Assembly (NCBI GenBank): GCA_036524155.1
Contig: DATDCV010000226.1
Location: 1-22,184, forward strand
Reading direction: 5' to 3'
Length of the DNA: 22,184 bases
Source of the DNA: DATDCV01 sp036524155
GTDB lineage: Bacteria; Verrucomicrobiota; Verrucomicrobiia; Limisphaerales; UBA8199
A model generated the notes under the pieces. It was not told the DNA's origin. It saw only the letters and a program-made list of their open reading frames with translations, and did no database searches. This document shows positions 6,812 to 12,946 of the stretch, piece by piece. Made by a program: the position numbers and the translations under genes. The stretch's first letter is position 1. Each line of letters starts with the position of its first letter.

Positions 6812-9649
6812 TCATGCCACCACGATGTTCACCAACTTCTTCGGCACGACGATGATCTTCTTCACCGCTTTGCCTGTGAGGAACGGTTGGGCTTTTTCAG
6901 CCTCGAGGGCGGCTGCCTCGAGTTCGGTCTTTGTGGCGCCAGCGGGGACCCGGATCACATCCCGCAGCTTGCCGTTGACTTGAACGGGGATCTCCAGCGT
7001 GTCTTCCACCAGCAACAACGTGTCGAACTGCGGCCACGGGACATAGGCGAGCGCAGGCGACTTGGCGCCGAGCGCCGAATGGAGTTTGGACCAGAGCTCT
7101 TCGGCGAGATGGGGAGAAAACGGCTGAAGCAGGGTCAGGAAGCTCTTTAGGATCGCGGCGGGTTTTGTATTCCACGTCATCGCCTCGTTGATAAACACCA
7201 TGAGCGCGGAAATGCCCGTGTTGAAGCGCAGACCATCGAGGTCCTCGGTGACCTTCTTAATCGCTGCGTGGAGCGCTTTGAGCTGCGCGGGGGTCGGGTC
7301 AACATCCTTGATCGTACCGCTGATCTGCAGTTTCTCAAGAAATTCAGGGCTGCGATCCGGATCAGCTGTCGAGTTCTGCTCGAACTCCGTCTCGCTCTGC
7401 TCGTCCACGAAGAGCCGCCACACCCGGCCCAGGAACCGATAGACCCCCTCAACTCCTTTGGTGCTCCAGGGCTTCGTCATTTCCAGCGGGCCCATGAACA
7501 TCTCACACAGCCGGAACGCATCGGCCCCGTATTCTTTCAGGATATCGTCAGGGTTGATGACATTGCCGCGCGACTTGGACATCTTTTGCCCGTCCTCGCC
7601 CAGGATTAGCCCCTGGTTTACGAGCCGGTAAAACGGTTCCGGGGTCGACACATAGCCAAGGTCAAACAGGACTTTGTGCCAAAACCGCGCGTAAAGAAGG
7701 TGTAACACAGCGTGCTCGGTTCCTCCAACGTACAGATCCACTCCCGGCGTCGGCTGGAAGCCCCCCGAACCCCCAGACTGAGCCTTTGAACCTTCAACTT
7801 GGGACCTGGAACCTGAAACCTGCAACTTTGACCTTCCGCCTCCCCCCATCCAATAGTTCTCGGCTTCTTTGCCCACAAACGTCGCGCCGTTCCTAGCGTC
7901 GAGGTACCGGAGGTAGTACCAACAACTGCCCGCCCACTGCGGCATGGTGTTGGTTTCGCGTTTCGCGCCATCGGGGAGCGTCAGCCATTCTGTGGCCCGG
8001 GCCAGCGGCGGCTGGCCGTCAGGAGTCGGTTTGTAGTCATCGAGCTTCGGCGGCAACAGCGGCAGCGCCGACTCCGGCAGCGCCTCGTGGTAAACGGTTC
8101 CGTCGGCGCCATTGCGCCAGACCACCGGGAAAGGTTCGCCCCAGTAACGTTGGCGGCTGAAGAGCCAGTCGCGGAGCTTGTAGTTCACGGTCTTGGTGCC
8201 GAGCCCCTTCTTTTCAAGCCAGGTGGTGATTTTCGCTTTTGCCGCTGGCGTGGGCAGTCCATTTATCGTGATCTCGGTATTTGCTGAATTGACAGCGACG
8301 CCGTCGTCCACAAAACCCCGCCAGTCCTTGCCGTCCGGCGGTTGGACTACCTGGACGATGGGCAGGTTGAACTTGGTGGCGAACTCGAAGTCGCGGGTGT
8401 CATGTCCCGGAACCGCCATGATCGCGCCGGTGCCATAGCTGATGAGCACATAATCCGCGATCCAGATTGGGATTTTGCCGCCTGTAACCGGGTTAATCGC
8501 ATTGGCGCCGGTGAATACACCGGTTTTTTCCTTGGCGAGTTCCGTGCGTTCGAGATCCGACTTCTTGGCAACCTCGGCTTTGTAAGCCTCAACCGCGGCG
8601 CGTTGGGCCGGCGTGGTGATTAGGTCGAGCAGCCTGTGCTCCGGCGAAAGCACCATGTAAGTAGCACCAAACAACGTATCCGGGCGGGTCGTGAACACTC
8701 GAATGGGCTTCCGGGAATCGGAAGCCTCAAATCTGCAATCTGCCACTTCGAAATCCACCTCCGCCCCGTCGCTGCGCCCGATCCAGTTTCGCTGCATCTC
8801 CTTGAGGGAGTTGCTCCAATCGATCGTCTCAAGGTCATTGAGCAGGCGTTCGGCGTAATTCGTGATCCGCAGCATCCACTGACGCATTGGCTTCCGTATC
8901 ACCGGAAACCCGCCAACTTCGCTTTTGCCGTCGACCACTTCTTCGTTGGCCAGGACGGTGCCGAGCTTTTCGCACCACCAGACCGGGGCTTCGGTGACGT
9001 AGGCCAGCCGCTTCGAATCCCGGTAGGCCCGGCGTTTGCTTTCGAGGTCTGGCGGAGTGTGCTCGGCGTGAGTGGGCTCCAGCTCCGGGGGATAAGGAAG
9101 TGTTTCAATCGGCTCCGCTTTATTCGTCCGCGGGTTGAACCACGAGTTGTATAGCTTCAGAAAAATCCATTGTGTCCACTTGAAATACTCCGGGTCGGTG
9201 GTGTCGACTTCCCGGCTCCAATCGTAACTGAAACCGAGTGCTTTGATCTGGCGTTTAAAGGTCGCGACGTTCTGCTCCGTCGTTCTTCTCGGATGCCGCC
9301 CGGTTTTGATCGCGTATTGTTCGGCAGGGAGCCCAAAAGCATCCCAACCCATCGGGTGCAGGACGTGCAGCCCTTGCGCCCGTTTGTACCGAGCCAGGAT
9401 GTCCGTGGCGGTGTAACCCTCCGGATGGCCCACGTGCAGTCCGGCCCCGGAGGGGTAGGGGAACATATCCAGGATGTAAAACTTGGGCAGCAAACCCGGC
9501 TCGGTCTGCCCGTGCCGTTCGGCGAAAGGATGGTCCGCCGGCACCGCCTCGCCCGGGTTCCAGGCACGAAACGCCTGTTGTTCGTCCCAGCGATGCTGCC
9601 ATTTGGGTTCGATCAGGTGAAACGGATACTGCCTGCGTCCTGCTGCCAT
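6812..9649 (-). CDS. leuS: Leucyl-tRNA synthetase
   Basis: Charges tRNA-Leu with leucine in the cytoplasm. The class I signatures are present: HVGH at residues 72-75 in PYPSGAGLHVGHPEGYTATD and KMSKS at 689-693. The CP1 editing domain (about 225-425) shows the threonine-rich TTRPDTLFGATY and GHDTRDFEFA with the editing Asp. The C-terminal anticodon-binding and tail domains are complete, ending in KKIIVVPKKLVN. At 945 residues it is longer than the roughly 860 of E. coli. Part of the excess is two low-complexity inserts, at about 301-314 within CP1 and 602-634 just before VDLYVGGTEHAVLHLLY, both encoded by 7-bp repeat DNA. Start ATG at 9649 has no Shine-Dalgarno; a 6-bp-stem hairpin lies just upstream. 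Both active-site motifs are intact, so the enzyme should be functional. Confidence 0.98.
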   Translation of the reverse strand: MAAGRRQYPFHLIEPKWQHRWDEQQAFRAWNPGEAVPADHPFAERHGQTEPGLLPKFYILDMFPYPSGAGLHVGHPEGYTATDILARYKRAQGLHVLHPMGWDAFGLPAEQYAIKTGRHPRRTTEQNVATFKRQIKALGFSYDWSREVDTTDPEYFKWTQWIFLKLYNSWFNPRTNKAEPIETLPYPPELEPTHAEHTPPDLESKRRAYRDSKRLAYVTEAPVWWCEKLGTVLANEEVVDGKSEVGGFPVIRKPMRQWMLRITNYAERLLNDLETIDWSNSLKEMQRNWIGRSDGAEVDFEVADCRFEASDSRKPIRVFTTRPDTLFGATYMVLSPEHRLLDLITTPAQRAAVEAYKAEVAKKSDLERTELAKEKTGVFTGANAINPVTGGKIPIWIADYVLISYGTGAIMAVPGHDTRDFEFATKFNLPIVQVVQPPDGKDWRGFVDDGVAVNSANTEITINGLPTPAAKAKITTWLEKKGLGTKTVNYKLRDWLFSRQRYWGEPFPVVWRNGADGTVYHEALPESALPLLPPKLDDYKPTPDGQPPLARATEWLTLPDGAKRETNTMPQWAGSCWYYLRYLDARNGATFVGKEAENYWMGGGGRSKLQVSGSRSQVEGSKAQSGGSGGFQPTPGVDLYVGGTEHAVLHLLYARFWHKVLFDLGYVSTPEPFYRLVNQGLILGEDGQKMSKSRGNVINPDDILKEYGADAFRLCEMFMGPLEMTKPWSTKGVEGVYRFLGRVWRLFVDEQSETEFEQNSTADPDRSPEFLEKLQISGTIKDVDPTPAQLKALHAAIKKVTEDLDGLRFNTGISALMVFINEAMTWNTKPAAILKSFLTLLQPFSPHLAEELWSKLHSALGAKSPALAYVPWPQFDTLLLVEDTLEIPVQVNGKLRDVIRVPAGATKTELEAAALEAEKAQPFLTGKAVKKIIVVPKKLVNIVVA
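7767..7836 (-). repeat. Degenerate 7-bp tandem repeat inside leuS (10 units)
   Basis: On the plus strand the units read gaacccc, cagactg, agccttt, gaacctt, caacttg, ggacctg, gaacctg, aaacctg, caacttt, gaccttc. They share a gaACcTg-like consensus and keep strict 7-bp phase for 70 bp. On the coding strand the block makes a Ser/Gly/Gln/Lys-rich insert (GRSKLQVSGSRSQVEGSKAQ) between ENYWM and VDLYVGG of LeuRS. Confidence 0.8.
8713..8754 (-). repeat. Degenerate 7-bp tandem repeat inside leuS editing domain (6 units)
   Basis: Plus-strand units are gggaatc, ggaagcc, tcaaatc, tgcaatc, tgccact, tcgaaat: six units, 42 bp, exactly 14 codons. On the coding strand it encodes EVADCRFEASDSRKP-like sequence between GAEVDF and IRVFTTRPDT, in the CP1 editing domain. 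The unit (coding strand TTGCAGA) resembles the TGCAGAA unit in rdgB. Confidence 0.65.
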
Positions 9650-9653
9650 AAGC

Positions 9654-9668
9654 CCGCAACTATTGCGG
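9654..9668 (-). promoter_or_regulatory. Hairpin at the leuS translation start
   Basis: CCGCAA-CTA-TTGCGG forms a perfect 6-bp stem with a 3-nt loop, 4 bases upstream of the leuS ATG on the transcribed strand, where a ribosome would bind. No Shine-Dalgarno is visible around it. A role in initiation control is inference; it may be chance. Confidence 0.3.
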
Positions 9669-9829
9669 AAACAGCCGCCTGAGACAATGCCCGAGTTTCC
9701 CGCGGAGTACTACGAGGCCACGGCGGTGTGAGCAGCTTATTTTTTGGAGCCGCTCGGTGGCGTAGTCAGATTCCCCTCCTCATGAACCCGAACGACAAAT
9801 TCTCGCTCATTAGGAATCCGGACGGCAAA

Positions 9830-9969
9830 TTCCCCCTCACCCCGGCTCTCTCCCCGAGGAGAGGGAGTTCCGCAGGCCGCCTTTTGAAGTCCTCAGGCGC
9901 GTCGCATTTACGAGCGGGCGGCGAAAGGTTCCCCCCTCTCCTCGGGGAGAGGGCCGGGGTGAGGGGGAA
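9830..9969. repeat. REP/MITE-like long inverted repeat element
   Basis: The arm at 9830-9865 (starting TTCCCCCTCACCCCGG) and the arm at 9934-9969 (ending CCGGGGTGAGGGGGAA) are inverted copies matching at 35 of 36 positions, separated by 68 bp. Each arm also contains its own small palindrome (CTCTCC-CCGA-GGAGAG). The 'ccctcacccc...ctctcccc' motif is a recurrent extragenic repeat in many bacterial genomes. No target duplication is apparent. In RNA it would form a very stable stem. Confidence 0.85.
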
Positions 9970-10065
9970 CTTCGACCGCACCCGTCCAAAAACTGAGCGT
10001 GCCTGCATTCCCAGCGCCCGCCCACGCACCGCCGCGCGGCGGATTTCCACCTCTTCGCAGTGATT

Positions 10066-10094
10066 TTGCGCAGCGGCGGATGTCCTGCTATTGT
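10066..10094 (+). promoter_or_regulatory. Possible sigma70-type promoter for rdgB
   Basis: TTGCGC (10066-10071) and TATTGT (10089-10094) are spaced 17 bp, with 3/6 and 4/6 matches to TTGACA/TATAAT. Transcription would start only a few bases before the rdgB ATG at 10106, giving a nearly leaderless mRNA. This would agree with the lack of a Shine-Dalgarno. Weak match, low confidence. Confidence 0.2.
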
Positions 10095-10105
10095 GCGGGC
10101 CGCAA

Positions 10106-10819
10106 ATGAAGACTCTGGTGATCGCCACGCGCAACGCGCATAAGGTGGGCGAAATCCGCGCCATTCTTGGCGAAGGATTTCGCTATCTTACACTCACCGA
10201 TTTTCCCGGAGCGCCCGAGGTGATTGAGGACGCGCCCACGTTTGGCGGCAACGCGACGAAGAAAGCGGTGGCTTTGGCCTTATGGCTCGCGGAAACGCAG
10301 GATGCAGAATGCATGGTGCAAAGCGCGGAATGCAGAGCGCACAACGAAGAGCGGTGGGTGTTGGCGGACGACTCCGGGCTGGAAGTGGATGCGCTGGGCG
10401 GCGCGCCGGGAGTCCACTCGGCCCGGTTCGCAGCCCTGGATTCCGGCGCTGCCGGGAATTCATCCACTGCCGAGAACAACACAAAGCTGCTGCGCTTGTT
10501 AAGGGAGGTTCCCGCCAAACGGCGAACCGCCAGGTTCAAGTGTGTCATCGCGCTCGTGCCCGTGAGTTCGATCCAACCAGCGACCGCCTCCCCGGTGTGT
10601 TATGCGGATGAGGCCGAGTTACAGACACGACTGTTCGAGGGTGTCTGCGAGGGCCGAATCATCACCGACCCGAAGGGCAGGGGAGGTTTCGGTTACGATC
10701 CCCTGTTTGTTCCGGAAGGTTATGACCAGACGTTCGGAGAGCTAAGCGAAGCCATTAAGAACCGGCTGAGTCATCGCGCGCGCGCGTTGTCGGCTCTGAA
10801 GAAGGCGATGCCTCAGTAA
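10106..10819 (+). CDS. rdgB: RdgB/HAM1 family non-canonical purine NTP pyrophosphatase
   Basis: Hydrolyses dITP, ITP and XTP to monophosphates plus pyrophosphate, keeping damaged purines out of nucleic acid. Family marks: the N-terminal ATRNAHKVGEIRAIL (T/SxNxxK motif), ADDSGLEVDALGGAPGVHSARF with the metal-binding Asp pair, and GRGGFGYDPLF...LSHRARAL. At 237 residues it is about 40 longer than E. coli RdgB. Most of this is an insert at about residues 62-83 (ETQDAECMVQSAECRAHNEE), placed directly before the ADDSGLEVD metal loop and encoded by 7-bp repeats; a second, milder expansion lies around 152-175. I chose the ATG at 10106 because it starts right at the conserved MKTLVIATRN; a TTG at 10091 would add five residues. 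Followed 61 bp later by a cyclophilin gene on the same strand. Confidence 0.95.
   Translation: MKTLVIATRNAHKVGEIRAILGEGFRYLTLTDFPGAPEVIEDAPTFGGNATKKAVALALWLAETQDAECMVQSAECRAHNEERWVLADDSGLEVDALGGAPGVHSARFAALDSGAAGNSSTAENNTKLLRLLREVPAKRRTARFKCVIALVPVSSIQPATASPVCYADEAELQTRLFEGVCEGRIITDPKGRGGFGYDPLFVPEGYDQTFGELSEAIKNRLSHRARALSALKKAMPQ
10289..10351 (+). repeat. Degenerate 7-bp tandem repeat inside rdgB (9 units)
   Basis: Units in order: gcggaaa, cgcagga, tgcagaa, tgcatgg, tgcaaag, cgcggaa, tgcagag, cgcacaa, cgaagag. The consensus is (t/c)GCAgAa with strict 7-bp phase for 63 bp, which is 21 codons and so frame-neutral. It explains the Ala/Glu/Cys-rich insert before the ADDSGLEVD motif. Confidence 0.85.
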
Positions 10820-10880
10820 ATTCTTGAATAAGCAGCCGTCTTTGGGATGTTGAATACCGCGACAACCGACGGCACGTACC

Positions 10881-12071
10881 ATGCAATACCCAGTTCACAC
10901 TCGCGAGTATCGAACCTTCGCTCCTTTCGTCGGGCTCCTTTTTTTTGTGTCCAGCGCCGTGGCGCAGAACGGGATTTTCGCCGACTTCACCAGCAGCCTG
11001 GGAAATTTCACCTGCCAGTTGGACTATACGAATGCGCCGAAGGCCGTCGCCAACTTCATCGGGCTGGCGACGGGCCAGCGGGGGTGGCTGGACCTGCCAA
11101 CCGGCACAGTGCGTAACATTGCTTTTTACGACGGTCTCTTGTTTCACCGGGTGATCTCGGGGTTTATGATCCAGAGCGGATCTCCCAATGGCCAGGGTTC
11201 CGATGGGCCGGGTTATGCCTTTCCCGATGAGTTCACCCCATCATTGCGGTTTTCCGGGCCGGGAGTGCTGGCGATGGCCAACTCAGGGCCTAAATCCAAC
11301 GGTTCGCAGTTTTTCATCACCGTGGCGGCGACGACCTGGCTTAACGACGTGCACACGATTTTTGGGTGGCTGGTCTCGGGCACAAACGTCGTGATTGCCA
11401 TCAGCCAGGTGGCGACGAATACGGACAGCAAACCGCTCACCAACGTTGTGATCCAAAAGGTGTCGATTCGCCGCGTCGGTGCTGCGGCGGCGGCATTTGA
11501 CGTTGGCGCGCAAAACCTGCCGGTGGTCGGCAACCCGGGGCTGAAACTCACTAACGCTCCAGGTTTCGTCAGCCTGTCTTTCACCAATCGTCAATTCGCC
11601 GATAACCGGCTCTATTCCTCGACCAACCTGGCGACGTGGTCGCCCGAATTCCTCGGGATCGAAGTCACTTTCGGCGGCACCAACACGCTTTACCGGACCA
11701 AGAACGCGAACCAGGGCTTTTACCGCTTTGCACAAATCCAATATCCCTCTTCAACATTCGCACCTCGGTCCCTCTATTCCCGCACCGTCGTGCTTACTTT
11801 TGACGGCGGCGCCGGGGTCATCACCTTGGTCTTTGATGCCAATGGCGGAGGCACCTACACCTACCCGCCAGGGCCAACCGGCACGGTGACAAGCTACGAC
11901 TGGAGCCAGGAACCTTACCGCGGCTACCTCTGGCCCATCTACTATTCGGACCTTGTCCCGATGACGCTGGAACTGGACTTCAACAGCAACACCGCCGGCA
12001 AATTCAGTGGCACGGCCTATACTTCGCCCTTCTCATCTTCGGTCTCGGGGACGTTCACTCTGTCGCCGTAG
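10881..12071 (+). CDS. Secreted cyclophilin-type peptidyl-prolyl isomerase with C-terminal beta-rich module
   Basis: 396 residues. A signal peptide spans 1-29 (FAPFVGLLFFVSSAVAQ), so the protein is exported. About 31-200 is a cyclophilin domain. Compared with human CypA the active site is intact: Arg90 in FHRVI, Phe95/Met96/Gln98 in GFMIQSG, the MANSGPKSNGSQFFIT block with its Phe, Trp153 in WLNDVH, and His158. It should catalyse proline cis-trans isomerisation on exported proteins. About 215-285 contains LYSSTNLATWSPEF...NQGFYRF, a module frequent at the end of verrucomicrobial secreted proteins. About 300-396 is a Gly/Thr/Ser/Tyr-rich beta-strand region of unknown role. The chain is more than twice the length of a single-domain cyclophilin. 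ATG at 10881 chosen because the signal peptide follows directly; no Shine-Dalgarno. Convergent with the next gene, 32 bp between stops. Confidence 0.92.
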   Translation: MQYPVHTREYRTFAPFVGLLFFVSSAVAQNGIFADFTSSLGNFTCQLDYTNAPKAVANFIGLATGQRGWLDLPTGTVRNIAFYDGLLFHRVISGFMIQSGSPNGQGSDGPGYAFPDEFTPSLRFSGPGVLAMANSGPKSNGSQFFITVAATTWLNDVHTIFGWLVSGTNVVIAISQVATNTDSKPLTNVVIQKVSIRRVGAAAAAFDVGAQNLPVVGNPGLKLTNAPGFVSLSFTNRQFADNRLYSSTNLATWSPEFLGIEVTFGGTNTLYRTKNANQGFYRFAQIQYPSSTFAPRSLYSRTVVLTFDGGAGVITLVFDANGGGTYTYPPGPTGTVTSYDWSQEPYRGYLWPIYYSDLVPMTLELDFNSNTAGKFSGTAYTSPFSSSVSGTFTLSP

Positions 12072-12103
12072 CGCTTTTGCCGCGAGGGGACCCTGGAGGC
12101 TTT

Positions 12104-12934
12104 TCAGTTTGGCATGCGCAGCACATTGGCGAGCGCCTTGTTGGTCGAGAGCATCCGGTAGGCGTGTTGGCCGGCGACGGCTTCGTGCCGGAACGAGCCG
12201 CCGGCGCATTCAAGGATGAGGCCGCCGGCGGCAATATCCCACAACCGGATGCCGCGTTCGATATAGGCATCGAAACGTCCTGTCGCCACGTAGGTGAGGG
12301 CGAGCGCCGCCGAGCCCATGGTGCGCAGCTTGCGGACCCGGTGCACAATATCGAGGAAATAGGGCAGGGTCGCCTTCAGGCTCTCGCGGCTCTTCGCAAA
12401 CCCAATCGAGATAACCGCTTCGTCCAAACGCCGCCGCTTGCTTGCGCGCACGACCCGTCCGTTAAGCCGGGCCGGGCCACCCCGGATCGCTGTCCACAGT
12501 TCGCCGACAAAGGGGTCGTAAACCACGCCTACCACCGTGTCATAGCCGTCTTCGTACGCCGTCCGCGTTTTCCGATCGCATCGCCGCTGCAAGGCAATCG
12601 ACACGCAGGCATGGGGAATAGTGTAGGCAAAATTGACTGTGCCATCGATGGGATCAACCACCCACCGATAGGCGGCATTCGGATCACCCGTCTCACCCTC
12701 TTCGCCGAGCAGCGCCGCCAGTGGCAGCGCCTTGCGGAGCGTTCTTTCAATGAGCTTCTGGCAGCGGACGTCTAACTCGAGCTTGATGTCGTATTGGCTG
12801 GTCTCGTTGGCCCGTTTTCGCGAGTGGAGTTGCCGCCGCATCAGCGCGCCGACGGAACGGGCGGCGGCCACGGCCACCTTTTGGGCGAGCCGCAGCATGT
12901 TGGCGTTGGCGTTTCGTTTGGTCATAGGCGCCAT
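12104..12934 (-). CDS. Inositol monophosphatase family protein (SuhB/IMPase-like)
   Basis: Mg-dependent phosphatase fold. Metal-binding motif 1 is complete: GEEGE (Glu79) and WVVDPIDGTVNFAYTIPH (Asp94, Asp97, with Thr99). Motif 2 is LWDIAAGGLILECAGG (Asp233). Length 276 matches the family. The substrate could be inositol-1-phosphate, another sugar phosphate, 3'-phosphoadenosine phosphates or a nucleotide; the sequence does not decide. Residues 118-132 (RRCDRKTRTAYEDGYDT) look like a short expansion of the loop before GVVYDPF. Two in-frame ATGs, 12934 and 12925, are possible; neither has a clear ribosome-binding site. It begins 12 bp after the transglutaminase stop, so it is very likely the last gene of the cimA-valS-transglutaminase run. 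Confidence 0.93.
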   Translation of the reverse strand: MAPMTKRNANANMLRLAQKVAVAAARSVGALMRRQLHSRKRANETSQYDIKLELDVRCQKLIERTLRKALPLAALLGEEGETGDPNAAYRWVVDPIDGTVNFAYTIPHACVSIALQRRCDRKTRTAYEDGYDTVVGVVYDPFVGELWTAIRGGPARLNGRVVRASKRRRLDEAVISIGFAKSRESLKATLPYFLDIVHRVRKLRTMGSAALALTYVATGRFDAYIERGIRLWDIAAGGLILECAGGSFRHEAVAGQHAYRMLSTNKALANVLRMPN

Positions 12935-12946
12935 CGGCTGCCCGGC

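Larger units (their letters stand above)
9650..10105. other. Divergent intergenic region, leuS/rdgB (456 bp)
   Basis: No convincing gene. From left to right it holds a small hairpin next to the leuS start (9654-9668), an imperfect direct repeat of 22 bp (9789-9810 and 9819-9840, 17/22 matching), a long inverted-repeat element (9830-9969), a perfect 14-bp GC palindrome CCGCCGCGCGGCGG (10029-10042), and a weak rdgB promoter candidate. Both flanking genes must be transcribed outward from here. Open frames crossing the region are low-complexity products of the repeats. Confidence 0.7.

Noticed and set aside
10029..10042. 14-bp palindrome CCGCCGCGCGGCGG upstream of rdgB as an operator
   Set aside because: Simple GC palindromes of this size are easy to get by chance in GC-rich DNA, and there is no second copy in the window.
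9728..10063. 111-codon plus-strand frame, with a 132-codon minus-strand counterpart, in the leuS/rdgB gap
   Set aside because: Both run through the inverted-repeat element and translate its arms (SPRRGSS-type sequence); no start context and no recognisable domain.
12072..12103. Bidirectional terminator between the cyclophilin and IMPase genes
   Set aside because: Convergent genes make one likely, but no convincing stem with a U-run is visible in the 32 bp.
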